A stretch of DNA of 64,000 bases from Tanypteryx hageni (taxonomy: Eukaryota > Arthropoda > Insecta > Odonata > Petaluridae), in contig CM054118.1 in NCBI GenBank assembly GCA_028673005.1, positions 83,329,855 through 83,393,854 on the forward strand, read 5' to 3'. This document shows, piece by piece, positions 13,000 through 25,068 of this stretch. The notes under the pieces are model-generated. The model saw only the letters and a list, made by a program, of their open reading frames with translations, was not told the DNA's origin and did no database searches. The number at the start of each line of letters is the position of its first letter. Position 1 is the stretch's first letter. The position numbers were made by a program, and so were the translations under genes.

Positions 13000-13420
13000 A
13001 AGGAGGGAATAGAAAGAACAAGAAAGTGGAAGGTAGAATGAACAAGAAAGGAGCGAGTAGAAAGAACAAGAAAGGGAGGAGTAGAAAGAACAAAAAAGGG
13101 GGGAAAAGTAGATGGCGCAAAATGGATATTAGAAATTAAATGGCAATCATGAAGAGCGTGTTGTATAAGGGAGGGAGATTGAAAGATGGAGGAAGGAGGA
13201 ATGGTGCGGAATATTTTGCGCAACATAAAGTTGTTAGAGGCAAATAATGTAAGGAGAGGCGGAAGAAGATGATAGAGCGTGTGGGGAGGTGAGCTTAGAA
13301 GGAATGAATGAATTTCCAAGATGCGAAAGGGAGACGATGGAGGGAAAAGGAGAGAGGAAAGATGAAAGGTAGGAGAGAGAATGATGAAAGGGTACGAAAA
13401 CAAGAGAAGAATTGATTTCC
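13000..13420. repeat. Purine-rich tract
   Basis: Plus-strand purine bias with an imperfect repeated GAGTAGAAAGAACAAGAAAG motif near 13020-13100. It is less pure than the other tracts. Confidence 0.6.
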
Positions 13421-13496
13421 GAGAGTAAGGAGTCCTTTGAAAGCAAATATTGGATGAAAAAAATAATATACAGAAAGGAGCATTCATAGCATTTTT

Positions 13497-13552
13497 AATG
13501 TGTGTGTGTGTGCGCGCGCGCGTGCATACGTGGTTGTGTGTGTGTGTGTGCA
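13497..13552. repeat. (TG)n microsatellite with a GC-alternating core
   Basis: TGTGTGTGTGTGCGCGCGCGCG followed by more (TG)n. The alternating purine-pyrimidine run is a classic Z-DNA-compatible sequence (established knowledge). Confidence 0.9.
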
Positions 13553-14029
13553 GATATACAAAATGCATGAAAGCACTGGAATTTTATTTAAATATTATAC
13601 AGTAATTATGCATAAAAAATGGACTATAAGCCTTCAAACTTTTCTCGTAGAAACTAATCATTGCATACTGGATTTCGCAATTCCTACAAGTGAAAATTTT
13701 GCATTAAAATCCCTTTTAGAATTTAAGATAAAGATGCATGAATGTAGAAACAATCTTACGCTGGACTTTCTACTTTATTCGTCGTGAGGATCTTCTTATT
13801 ATGAAAACGTACCCTTCCTCGCTCCAAGAAAACCGTTTCTAGCGAAAGGATCCACTGTCATTTAGAATGTATGAATGACGAAAATAGAGGAAGAGAGAAG
13901 CTCGAGAAAAAATTGCAACCTGGCGTGACTGAATAGCGAAAGGAGATCGCAGACAAAGATTGGAATGGATCCTTGAGTTTCCAAGACATTCGCGCCATTT
14001 TGCACGCGGAACTAAAGGCAAAGAAGGGG
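13553..14029. other. Unannotated DNA, nothing recognised
   Basis: AT-rich at first, then mixed. No gene recognised. Confidence 0.35.
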
Positions 14030-14360
14030 AAATGGCAGTGAAAATAAGAAGCGGCGGAGAGGGAAGGGGAGCACAGAAGTGAAGATGGAAAGAAGTTGGA
14101 AGTATATAAGGGCGGTGGTAGAATGAGGAGTGGAAAGAAAGAGAGGGGATGGAGGGTGCGGGAGAGAAATGAGAGTGCGGGAGGGAGAAGAGAGTGCGGG
14201 AGGGAGAGGAGAGTGCAGGAGGGAGAGGAGAGTGCAGGAGGGAGAGGAGAGTGCGGGAGGGAGAGGAGAGTGCGGGAGGGAGACCAGAGTGCGGGAGGGA
14301 GAGGAGAGTGGCGGAGAGAAAGGAGGGTACGGGAAGGTGAGGAGTGTGCGAGCGGAGAAA
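14030..14360. repeat. Polypurine minisatellite, 19-bp unit
   Basis: GAGTGCGGGAGGGAGAGGA (19 bp) repeats about eight times between 14170 and 14310, flanked by irregular purine sequence. The minus-strand Ser/Pro/Leu frames of up to 302 aa spanning this region are artefacts. Confidence 0.85.
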
Positions 14361-14819
14361 CAGCGAGAGATTGGTCCGCGGTCGGAGTGAAATTCTTCCA
14401 TTTCTTGAAAGGCATTGAAGTCTCTTCAAGCGAGGGCTGAAAAAGATCCGCAAAGGTGGATGCGAGCGGGAAATCTGGAGACGGTTGCGGAGATGCTGCC
14501 ACCCCGGCAGCTCCCGCTATTAATCTGGAAGACTCGCGCTTAGTTGGAGGGTAGGGTGACGCAGGAACGAAAGACCAGTAAGAGTTGGAGTGGGATTGGG
14601 AAAGGAAGAATATTGGTGACGGCAAAGACGAGAGGGAGGAAAATTGGAAGGGCGAAGTCGGAGACGGGAGGAAAAGGGAGGTGAGAGGGGGTGGGTTGAG
14701 GTAGGCGGGCATTAAGGGGATGGTTAGCTTAAAGAGAGGGCGAAATGGAGGGGGAGGAGATGTCAAAAGGGAGAAGGGTGAAGGTATGAAGCGGAGTGGT
14801 GTAGTGAACTAAAACTATA
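14361..14819. other. GC-richer spacer between purine minisatellites
   Basis: Mixed sequence of higher GC content, still purine-biased on the plus strand. No gene recognised. Confidence 0.35.
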
Positions 14820-15600
14820 TGAAAGGAGAGAGGGAGGGGGAAAATGTCTGGAAAAAAAGAGGAAGAGACAGGAAGGAGGGAGGGAGAGAAAGAAGGGAAG
14901 GAAAGGAGGGAGTGGGAGAAAAGAGGGAGGGAGAGAGAGAATGGAGAGAGGGAGAGAAAGAAGGGAGGGAGAGAAAGAAGGAAGGGAGAGAAAGAAGGGA
15001 GGGAGAGAAAGATCGGAGGGAGAGAAAGAAGGGATGGAGAGAAAAAAGAGAGGAAGAGAAAGAAGGGAGGGAAAGGAGGGAGGGAGTGAGAGAAAGGAGG
15101 GGGGATGGAGAAAAGGAGGGATAGAGGGAGAGAAAGGAGGGAGGGAGGGAGATAAAGGAAGGAGGGAGGGAGGGAAAGGAGGAAGGAAAAGGAGGGTGGG
15201 AAAGGAGGGCGAGAAAGGAGGGCGGGAAAGGAGGGAGGGAAAGGAGGGAGGGAAAGGAGGGAGGGAATGGAGGGAGGGAATGGAAGGAGGGAATGGAGGG
15301 AGGGAATGGAGGGAGGGAATGGAGGGAGGGAATGGAGGGAGGGAATGGAGGGAGGGAATGGAGAGAAGGAAAGGAGAGAAGGAAAGGAGGGAGAGAAAGG
15401 AGGAAGGGATGGAGGGAGAGAAAGGAGGAAGGGATGGAGGGAGAGAAAGGAGCGGGGGAAGGAGAGAAAGGGGGGGGGAGGGAGAGATAGGAGGGAGGGA
15501 GGAAGAGAAAGGAGGGAGGGAGGGAGAGAAAGGAGGGAGGGAGGGAGAGAAATGAGGGAGGGAAAGAAGGAAGGGAGGGCGAGAGGGTAGATAGTGGAAT
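14820..15600. repeat. Long polypurine tract with nested short tandem units
   Basis: About 780 bp of plus-strand A+G with almost no pyrimidine. The first half is built on GGGAGAGAAAGAA blocks. Around 15260-15360 a 13-bp unit AATGGAGGGAGGG repeats about nine times. The Glu/Gly/Arg/Lys frames here (up to 204 aa) are compositional artefacts. Confidence 0.9.
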
Positions 15601-15785
15601 GAATCGGAGAGGAAATGGGGGAATCGGAGAAGGAAGACGCAGAGGAAGCGACGTGAGCGAAAATGAGGCCCTCTAACGAGTTTCGAGAGGAACAGTTGCT
15701 TCTCTTCTGATTAATGAAAGTCTGTAAATTTTTAATGCCTTTAAAATGCTACTTTTGTAGACAAGCCTCTTTGAATTTTTTTTTG

Positions 15786-16437
15786 TCGCCGTGTCTGTCT
15801 GTATGTCTGTCCGTCCCCATTATTAACTTTGGAACCAATACGCCTTTCATGAAACTTGGTGGAAATCTCTAGCTACACTAAAGCTCCCGAGGATAGTTTT
15901 TGTTGCGGAGATTGAAGTTACGGGTTCGATTCCAGGAAGTATCTTTCCCATTTGATTTATATGGGAAATTTGAAATCCATCGTGCAGGGTAATTTTCTTT
16001 TGCATATTAAAATATCTTAAAATTGTAATATTGGAGCGAGTTTTGCACTATCCTCTGAGGAACAGAATGAAAATTCCAATTTGTGTCGTAGAAATTTGCT
16101 TATTGATTGTTTTTCTTAGAATTCCGCGTAAATACTGGCGATATTTTAGTTTTTATCACTCATTACGAGAGTGTTGCCATAGAAACAACTATTGTTGGAC
16201 TCAGATTCGACATATTCCAAGGCGTATCTACACGCGTTATTTTTGTCGCACAAATACGCGTGATCGATTTAATATTCCGTTCGAATGTATTTGTAGTATT
16301 TTATAACGCTAAATTATGAAATTTGGGAACACAAAGAGCTTCATATCCGCGATGACTTTAAAGCTATTAAAGCCAATATAAGTATTAAACAAATAATTAA
16401 ATGGAAAGTGGGCAATATAAGTTCTGTTTGGATCATT
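15786..16437 (+). repeat. Interspersed repeat R1, copy B (uninterrupted)
   Basis: This copy has a (GTCY)n head, TATTAACTTTGGAACCAATA, GGTTCGATTCCAGGAAGTAT, CCATCGTGCAGG, and an end at about GTTCTGTTTGGA. It is the only copy here without a nested insertion, so it defines a unit of about 650 bp. The site that carries hAT elements in copies A and C is intact here near 16211-16219. Confidence 0.85.
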
Positions 16438-17290
16438 TTGTTTGTATGACATTTTCTATAATTTCTTTGTCGGAAACAAATTAAATCTTTAATTAGCCTG
16501 AAATTTGATGCATATTAAAGCCTTGGATTCGATCACTATATCAAATTATTCGATCAAATTAACAGTTCGCTTCATTAGCTAATCTACTTATGTGATGACC
16601 TTGCTAGCGGTGAATTTAACAAAAATTAAATTTTTTCTCAGCAAAAATAATATGAATAAATCATGCTAAAAAGCTTTGTTTTTGTCAATTTTGACATATC
16701 CTACTACTAATTTCTAAGGATTTTTTAAGTTCAAACACGCTTATTTGATGTGATTTAACTAGAAATTCTCTCCATAACAAATCCATAAGAATGTGCTGCA
16801 ACATATTTAAATATTAATTTTCTGTGAAATAGCTGGGAGTGATAAGGAAAGTACCAACAGTTTTCTTTACAGCTAGTCGTAGGCAATGGAATTATATATT
16901 CAAGCGCATAAGTCAGGTCATTTGAATCTAAAGTTCAGTTTAATCAGCAAAAGTTGCTCATTTAAATCTTGTTTGCAATTTTGTCTAAAATTTATAAATG
17001 CAGCAAATTTGAAGAACAATGAAAACAATTGTTCATATTATATTTCCATGAAATTACGTTGTGCGAATGTCATTACTAAATAGCAGATGCTGTTCTTATG
17101 CCAACTTTGCGTGAATATCTCCATCAGTATGGCAGAAGATAAAATTTATTGCTTTAAATCCTAATTTTAATTCGAAGCATTTTTTTTTTAAATACTCATA
17201 GATTAACATTAACATATATGATAAAAATGGGTGATAAAGTTAAAATATATCAATGCTTATTATGAATCGCAATAAAGATGATTTAAATAT
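16438..17290. other. AT-rich DNA, nothing recognised
   Basis: No gene, RNA or transposon boundary seen. Confidence 0.4.
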
Positions 17291-17525
17291 TATATTACGC
17301 CCCCCCCTTCCTCCCCCCTCTGTATCCCTCACCATATTTTTCTTTTCATATCTAATTGTTATAATAATTCCTAGTTGATGGATACCTATATTGCTTATAT
17401 ATTGTTATAATAAATTACGCCCCCCCCCTGCCTCCTCCCTCAATCCCCCTCACCATCATTTTTCCTTTTTTCTCCGCAAATTTATAATTGTTATAAAAAT
17501 TCCTGGTTGATTGTTATTTATTACT
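17291..17525. repeat. Tandem duplication of about 120 bp carrying C-runs
   Basis: Two direct copies (from about 17294 and 17415) each contain ATTACGCCCCCCC, a C/T-rich segment with CCCTCACCAT, and then TAATTGTTATAA with AATTCCTGGTTGAT or its variant. They differ at several positions, so the duplication is not recent. Confidence 0.75.
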
Positions 17526-17699
17526 ATTTATTATATATTTCTTCATCATTAGCTTGTTTTATTTAAAATTATCATTTGATCGTCATTAACAATTGGCATA
17601 TTGCACGTGGAGTACTACTAATAGGACCCCGGTCAAAATATTAAAATTCATCTAAACTATTAAAACCTCTCAAGTAGGATTATTTGGCCTTATATTGCT

Positions 17700-18092
17700 C
17701 AGTCAGAATAGTGACTGTCGGCGTAGAGTCCTGTCGGCATAGTATCTGTCGGTATAGAGTCCTGTCGGCGTAGTTTCTGTCGGCATAGTCTCTGTCGGCA
17801 TAGTCTCTGTCGGCGCAGTCTCTGTCGGCATAGTCTCTGTCGGCGTAGTCTCTGTCGGCGTAGCCTCTGTCGGCGTAGCCTCTGTCGGCGTAGTCTGTCG
17901 GCGTAGTCTGTCGGCATAGTATCTGTCGGCATAGTATCTGTCGGCGTAGAGTTCTGTCGGCGTAGAGTTCTGTCGGCGTAGAGTTCTGTCGGCGTAGTGT
18001 CCGTCGGCGTAGTGTCTGTCGGCGTAGTGTCTGTCGGCGTAGTGTCTATCGGCTTGGTGTCTGTCGGCGTGGTGTCTGTCGGCGTAGAGTCC
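17700..18092. repeat. Minisatellite of 13-16 bp units, core TGTCGGCG
   Basis: About 25 units with core CTGTCGGCGTAG, mostly 15 bp (CTGTCGGCGTAGTGT or CTGTCGGCATAGTCT), with some 16-bp (ending GAGTT) and 13-bp units. Where 15-bp units follow one another the minus strand stays open with a Thr-Pro-Thr-Asp-Thr or Ala-Asp-Arg-His-Tyr period, giving frames of 143 and 131 aa. Nothing else supports translation. The same core occurs at 60797-60873. Confidence 0.9.
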
Positions 18093-18525
18093 GCACACGT
18101 TTCACGGCTGTAAGCGAAGCACGCTATCATGTGATATCATACTAACTCATTTTAGCAGTACACTTACAAATTTATATGAATCATTATCCTTCAATATAAC
18201 TGTTAACATGTTTTATCAGCATGCAACGTTTTTTAGAGACACTATAAATTCATGGCACATTGTCTTTCAGTCATTCATTACAACAAAAAATGTTAAATAG
18301 GTTCAAATTTGAAACTTGAGCTTGTATAAGTAATATATGTTCCCATTTTATTGGCATAATATATTTTGCCCTTCATTTGGATTTGTTAAATCATACAGCA
18401 GTAATATTTATCTAATACGCATTTTAGGTTATTGATTACGTACGCGCGATATATTAGTAAAACGCAAAATTTAATTTTATATGTAAAATATAGCATTTCC
18501 AAGCTACATGAAAATTCCCATTTTT
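18093..18525. other. AT-rich DNA, nothing recognised
   Basis: No feature recognised between the minisatellite and repeat R3. Confidence 0.35.
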
Positions 18526-19339
18526 ACTTTCTCCATACGTAGTATAGGGGAAAGTATTGTATTCATTAAAAAATCGATTTCGATATTTCAAAGGAAATAC
18601 ACGTTTTGAGGTCTCCTGAACACGTTTTGAACATTTTATCGATGATGTATGTGTGTATGTGACAGGTTTTTTGTGGGTACTCTAACTCAAAAGGTGTTTA
18701 CCAGATCAACGCAAAATTTTACATATAACATTTTAATGCAAGTCAAAAGAACTGATTAGTTTTTGGTAAAAATCGGTCAACCGAAAATGGCTGTTTACTC
18801 TTTCTCGTATCCGTTATTTTGAGATATTTCCTTTAACATTTAATGTATTGAAAACCACATTAGAACAAAAGTTGTAGGAAATTTAATTTTCTATAACCTG
18901 TATTCGAAATATTTTCCCACATAATGCATTGTTTAGGAGATATCATAAAAATAAAGTATTTAGCTGCTACCACCATGCCACCTATCGATGACTTAGTAAC
19001 GCTCCTTTTTATTTTCTTAATTGTCTGAGATAATGCATTGTTTAAGAGATATCTTATATTCTTAGCTGCCACCACCACGCCACCTACTGACGACTATTAA
19101 CAATTGACGCTTAGTTACGTCTTAGTAACGCTCCTTTTTCTTTTCTTAATTGTTGGAGCTTCGTGGCTATATCGAATATCAGAAGGCTATGGTTTGAGTT
19201 TATTTCTGTTCTTTGTAAAGTCTAAAATGTTCTCGAAGTTTCTAAATATATTTATTATTTATTAATCTAGCCTATTTGGAATTTTTAGAAATAATACAGA
19301 TATGGAGAAAGCTATGTGATGGCCACATCAGATTTTTAT
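18526..19339 (+). repeat. Interspersed repeat R3, copy A, with an internal tandem duplication
   Basis: Starts TCTCCATACGTAGTATAGGG and ends near GGCCACATCAGATTTTTATA. It aligns with 23519-24229, and its 3' part with 56341-56585. Copy A contains a roughly 120-bp segment twice (about 18920-19027 and 19029-19155). Each part holds ATGCATTGTTTA, GCTGC(C)ACCACCA, CTTAGTAACGCTCC and TTTCTTAATTGT. No conserved coding frame is shared by the copies. Confidence 0.85.
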
Positions 19340-22300
19340 ACTTTAAAATCCACTTCAAAGCGTTTAAATTTTCCTATAAACAAAACGTTTATTTAGAATA
19401 TCCTTTGACCTTTCTGTTTTACAGAGTGAATCATGTTGTTTATTTTGTATGTATAAACTACCTACTTTATGAAATTTACAGACAGAAAACGGGACACCCG
19501 ATTAGAATATAAATTTAATTTTTATAAATAACGTTTAAATCAATGAGTAAGACCCTGAAATCCTATCAAAAGGTGCTTAATATCGAACGTTTATAATTAT
19601 ACTTCAACTTAGGATTGTAATGCGAACGATATCATATTGTATGCGATGTTTTGAGCATAAAATATTATTTGCTTCATTTTGAAATTCTTGCTTGTCTCAA
19701 GAGAATTTATCTCTCCATTCATTTATTTGGGATTGCATTTCGCACCCGTACATATAGATGTTTTTCCTCAACGGAATTTAGAATATGTTACACTCTATCA
19801 CTGGCTAGCAATACATCTTTCGAAACGTGTCAACTCTCAGCTTTTATGGACAAAAAACAGTGGTAAAACCCAGACATTAGGAATACGACATCTTCATAAA
19901 TCCGGGAGGTATATCGAACCGGTCAACGCAGATATACACCGCTGGAAGTAGCGCGGGCGTGGTTACCGACGATTTGACTTTCACAATTTATCCGTCAGAC
20001 TTGTCTACACTCTAGTGGAGTAGCCTTAAAACACGGAGAATATGACAGGTGGCAATGCATCATACCTTGCGTATATTACATTTATAGGATGGAAAAAGAT
20101 GGGATCATTTACGGAAGGTTGAGAGGATGTCACTGTCAAGATCTGCGCAAGATTTACGATTAAAGGGGCCCTTTATGACCGGCTCCGAAAATGTTATTAA
20201 GAAGTTGCTCCCATTTCGGTGTCCATTTCAATGAAAAGGTTTCATGGAGACCATAATATAACTTCGTCGCTCTAAACATATGCTTCTAAGATTCTTGCAC
20301 TCGAAAGGGCTGATCCGAAAAAAGCTTTCGCTGAATTACGAGATACTTGAATAATCTGACCGTGTTAGTTGAGAGGCAACGCTTTAACAAATCATTTCTT
20401 CCACCAAAAACGTGTGCTTTAGACCTTTATATGCGCTATTTTCCAAAAGACATGGCCATAAAAAATTCGACTATATCTTCGTTTAGATCATTCAGAATTT
20501 TTACGTTGCTTTTCATTTTTAATTATCTAGAAAACCGTTATTAAACCGTTTTTAATACGTTGAATATTTACGAAAAATATATTGGTCAACTTATTTAAAT
20601 ATTTTATGAATATCTTCAATGTTAATTACAATGCATAAAAGACACTCGAGAAAATGTATACAAGTTGATACCTTGCGGAATATATATACGCTATATTATG
20701 CCTTAAACGTCTCGCTATGATTTCTCTGGGAAGCGAGATTTTACGTAGTTACTTTTCCCTAAATCTCAATTTTCTACATCTCAACAGAAACCTAGCCGAT
20801 GTTTTTTTAAATAAACCGATCTATTATCATATCTTTACTGCGTATTTATTTAACACAGACCTATGTAATTTGTCAAATTTTTTCAATCTCTTTACTTCCT
20901 GTACCGAAATTCATTTTTCAGCCTTCATCTAACTTCCTTATAGTTTAATTAACCAATTAGATGGTTGTATTTTAAGATAAGATTTAGTACTCTTAGTAAT
21001 TAACGTATTTTTGCGAAATATCTACTTTAATGTTAAACCTAAACTTTTGTGCTCCAAACAAATATGGTTAAAATTTATTAATTTACAAAGATACAGCCTC
21101 TTATGCCCATGATTAAGATAGTTCAACTTGGGAGGTCCTTGGAAATGATAAATATTTTATGAAGCAACATTTCAACCATATCTAATTAGTGAAGTATTCC
21201 AATTTCTGAAGTACTGTAAATGTTTTCTGTACACATAATCACAGTTATTATAATCGTCCTCGCCCGTTTAACTCTCAGACGCAGTTATCTCAGTTTTCGC
21301 TTCATTTGCCAATTTTACAAACGCGTTCGCAAATTTTCTTTTAATTTTGGTCAATTCACCGTTTCTTCCATTTTGGAATCCGATCCGGAATATCTCTCTC
21401 CGAGCGATGGCCACTTCTTTTTGTGGTCAGTTTGGCCAATTGCCAAATTCCTGCTTCAAGGTCCCTTTTCAAAAAGTTCTGAGACTTGGCCTATTCAGAT
21501 AATAGAACCAAATTTTCTTGCCGATTCAATTCCATGCTTCTCTTGGTTATTTACACGGCGGATCAAAAGCTTTCGAATTCTTTGGGTTCTATTCAGGACT
21601 ATTTAATTCGTTCGAATACAGATAGCCAAAATCCGCTATGACAGTTAAACAACCTTTGCTTAAGCTCAATTATAAACAATTTTTAATCTGAATGTCGCAA
21701 TTGCCAACTTCTATTAGAAATTGTTAGTTTATATTTATCTCTATCCAAGAAGATGATTCAAAATCAGAAAAAGGAAATGAAGCGTGAAGAATGCTGGGAA
21801 TAACTGGAGAAGGAACGTGAACAAGAGAGTTATGGCATAGACAAGGATAAAGCGATTTATGTTGGCAGAAGAAAGGATCTGTAACAGCGATTCTTTGAGC
21901 AAAACATAAGCGTGACTGTCCATCGCTGGACGAAATAAATCTGTACTGGAAACGAAAAGTTGGGTATCGACCACAGAGAAGAAAATGGTTGAGAATAAGA
22001 TAGTCAAACTCTCCAACCTAAGCAAAACGACACGCGTATGATAGGTATATTTTCTCATTTGTAGGGCGATATTTTGACGAGTTCTACCGGAAACCATTTA
22101 CAAAATAATAATCAGGGATTTTGAAATGCAATCAACCAGAATAAAAATATAGCTACAAATCTACTATAAAGCTTCTTTTAAATTTAACCAGCGACATATG
22201 TTTCAAGTAGTTAAAATGCCTAAATAACACACTAAAGTGAGGATCAAACACAACTACTTCCACGCCGAAAGATAGCAGGAGTCGATTTACAAACTTTCAT

Positions 22301-22829
22301 TTTCGGCAATGTCTGAATGCTTATGTGATTTGAAATGACTGCAAAATCATATTTCATAATTAAAGGATTTTTGGTAGAGCAAAATCTCATCTTTCAGAGC
22401 TCGTTTTCTATTTTTTGATTTATTGAAAAAAAGGTCAAAATTTTCTGCGGATTAGCTAATAATCACGGTGGCAAGATTTTTTTTATTCGCCAGTTATTCC
22501 GATTTTTAAATAATTTTTCGACAACGGTGTGAAACAGTCCCTATAAATTTATCCGTTGTTGAACATAAATTTCAAAGTGTGTGCATGCACGATCTCTTTT
22601 TAAATTTATATCGTTCAATTTGATGGAGTAGTTCCAATTTTCTTATACATCAACTCGAGTTTCCCCGATTATTTTGAATATAAATGCAAAAGACCACTGA
22701 TTCACGTCGCGTAACCATATATTCTATCATTTTTAAATAACGAGTTCCAAGTTAGAACTGTACCCGTATTTACGGCTCCCTAATGGCTTCCCGGCTTCCA
22801 TCGTCACGAATTTCACCCGCTCGGCCATT
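19340..22829. other. AT-rich DNA, no gene recognised
   Basis: About 3.5 kb without recognised features. The two longest frames (21220-21606 plus, 128 aa, and 22097-21741 minus, 118 aa) both begin with ATG, but they show no domain and no similarity I recognise. Confidence 0.4.
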
Positions 22830-23345
22830 AAGGGGGGGGGGGGTCTAGAAAGGCCAAGTGGGTCACGGAGACGCACAATTACCTATTATTGTCTCTCACG
22901 CAATGACTTAATGGCGCCCGCGAACTCTGGAGGAGCTGGAATTGGTAGTAGCAGGTAGTTTTGCCCTCTTACAAATAACCTCATTGCGTCAACGTTCGCT
23001 CAGTTACGCGGCAGTTTTTTTTACCCTGCGATTTCGTAGTTTTTACATATCTGCAGATGGCGACGGAGTCGTAATATCAGAGCAGCGATGTCTTCGCTCG
23101 ATGCTTGTTTAGCAGGGCGTTCGGGGGAAGGAGGCGGCGGGGGTTAAAGGGGGGAGACGTGTGAGGAGTGGAGCTAAAAGTCTGCGGAGGGGGGGGGGGC
23201 GGAGGGGGTAGGGGGGCGTTGCTGGAGTGAGCGAGGGGGCGTGGGCCGAGGTGATTGATCGGAGGCAATGACGGGCGCAGTCCTCCGACTACAGCGACAA
23301 CGTCGGATTTCTCGGCGCAGCTACGATGAGGCAGTCGATGCAACG
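22830..23345. other. GC-rich island with G-runs
   Basis: This block contrasts with its AT-rich surroundings. It holds a G12-like run at about 22831-22843 and a cluster of long G-runs at about 23186-23217 separated by short spacers (potential G-quadruplex on the plus strand). The 88-aa minus frame over it is a poly-Pro artefact of the G-runs. It could be a regulatory or promoter island, but I see no adjoining exon. Confidence 0.4.
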
Positions 23346-23518
23346 CCGCCGAAAAAAATCAAATCTCCGAGAATCCTTCTTCTCCCGAGAAAACAATTCC
23401 TTTGTTGTTAGAAAATATAAAGAACGAGTATTATCTATATTTCAGTGCCCGAAGAAACTGTTTAAAATTGAATAAGTATGGGGGGCAACTCAGTTACCCC
23501 AAAGACGTTTTTCTATTT

Positions 23519-24229
23519 TTAATTTCTCCATATACGTAGTATAGGGGAAAGTATTGTATTCATGAAAAAAATCGACTTTGAGATTTCAACGGAAATATAC
23601 GTTTTGAGGTTCCCTGAAAACGTTTTGACCATTTTCTCGATGATGTCTGTGTGTTTGCGTGTTATGGTGTGTATGTGATATCTTTTTGTGGGTGTTCTAA
23701 CTCAAAAAGTATTAATCAGGTCAACGCGAAATTTTATATTTAACATTTATATAAAATGTCACAAGAATTGATTAGTTTTTGGTAAAGATCGCTCAATCGG
23801 AAGTGGGTGTTTGCTCTTGTTACATATTAGTTATTTTGAAATATTTAATAAATGTAAAAATGCATCAGAATAAAAGTAGTTGGAAATTTAAGTTTCTACA
23901 ACCTATGTTTGAAACATTTTTTCATATAATGCATTGTTTAAGAGATATCATCTATTTTTAGCTACCACCCCCACGCCACCTACCATTGTTAACAATTGAC
24001 GCTTAGTTAAGTCTTAGTAACGCTCCTTTATCTTTTCTTAATTGTTGGAGATTTATGGCTATATCCAATATCAGAATGCTATAGTTTGAGTTTATATCTG
24101 TTCTTTGTAAAGTCTAAAATTTTCTCGCAGTTTCTAAAAATATTTATTATTATGTAACCTATTTGGAATTTTTAGAAATATTACAGATATGGAGAAAGTC
24201 ATGTAGTGGCCACATCAGATTTTTTATTG
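23519..24229 (+). repeat. Interspersed repeat R3, copy B
   Basis: Aligns with copy A from ACGTAGTATAGGGGAAAGTA through AGTTTTTGGTAAAGATCG and CTTAGTAACGCTCC to GGCCACATCAGATTTTTTAT. It has a single copy of the segment duplicated in copy A, so the duplication is specific to copy A. Confidence 0.85.
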
Positions 24230-24421
24230 GTTACTTTTGGGATTTCATTCATATTCCCCTATTTATTGGTTTTTTAACCTCTGAGAACAATGATGTTGGT
24301 TTTATGTGTAGATTTACACCTTTTTATAGCCATTTTTAAATTAAAACACTGTAGAAGTAACTGCATTACCCTTCTTGGTGGAGTTTGTCATTGTTTCATT
24401 TTTACTTTGATTGCAGTTACG

Positions 24422-24488
<67 letters not shown>
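24422..24488. repeat. (TA)n microsatellite, left of the Penelope-like element
   Basis: Uninterrupted TA dinucleotides of about 33 units, directly abutting the left inverted repeat of the Penelope-like element. Confidence 0.95.
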
Positions 24489-24491
<3 letters not shown>

Positions 24492-24566
24492 ATGTCAACA
24501 AGGTGTTGGGATGAGGAAACCCAGTGAGCACTCACCAATCAGACGACTTCAGGTTGGCGAGGCCCC

Positions 24567-24930
24567 CTGCAACTCCTTCTCCAGTCCCACAACCAACATC
24601 ACCTACCCCATAACTTCCACCACCAACTGCACCACCCGCAATATCATTTACCTCCTGAGATGCACCCAATGTCCCGCCTTTTATGTTGGCCTCACCAGCA
24701 ATCCCCTCAACATCCGCATGAATGGCCACCGCAACAGCGTCATTCTCAAACGACCGCTGCTGGTGGCCGTTCATGCGAACAAATATAATTTAAAGTTTAA
24801 CAACTGCTTCACAGTGAGAGTCATTCGCGCTCTCCCCGACAATGCTTCGGCTCCCCAACTCCGTCAGTGTGAGCTTTTGCATATCCATCTCCTAAACTCC
24901 TTCACTCCCCCAGGCCTCAACCTTCGATAG
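24567..24930 (+). CDS. GIY-YIG endonuclease domain of a Penelope-like retroelement (partial)
   Basis: This is the C-terminal part of a PLE polyprotein. The GIY-YIG nuclease nicks target DNA for target-primed reverse transcription. After a poorly conserved start (NSFSSPTTN) the frame reads RNIIYLLRCTQCPAFYVGLT, the IYL and YVG equivalents of GIY and YIG with a CxxC pair between them. RMNGHR (catalytic-helix Arg and His), AVHANKYNLKF, NCFTVRVIRALP, QLRQCELLHIHLLNS and a terminal TPPGLNLR follow, a typical PLE C-terminus. The frame ends at TAG (24928-24930). There is no start codon of its own. Upstream, the open frame runs only through the inverted repeat and the (TA)n. The reverse transcriptase domain is absent, so it cannot be autonomous. 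Confidence 0.85.
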
Positions 24931-25068
24931 CTTTTCAATCCCTTTCTGTCTTCTCCCAACACCCTACCCATCCCCAACCCCCTCCGTTTCCTCCAATCCT
25001 CGACCTTTCCGCACTACCCTTCCACCCCCATGCCTCCACCCAGTGTCACCGCCATCAGTTTTCTCTCT

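Noticed and set aside
13858..14766. 302-aa minus-strand open frame
   Set aside because: Lies across the 19-bp purine minisatellite. Its Ser/Pro/Leu periodicity follows the repeat unit.
17700..18092. CRISPR-like array
   Set aside because: Units are 13-16 bp directly abutting tandem repeats without unique spacers, in a eukaryotic context.
21220..21606. 128-aa ORF with an ATG start in AT-rich DNA
   Set aside because: No recognised domain, no splice or promoter context, and a similar-sized frame lies on the opposite strand nearby.
24532..24774. Minus-strand 80-aa open frame across the PLE endonuclease
   Set aside because: It is the antisense shadow of the GIY-YIG frame, which has recognisable family motifs.
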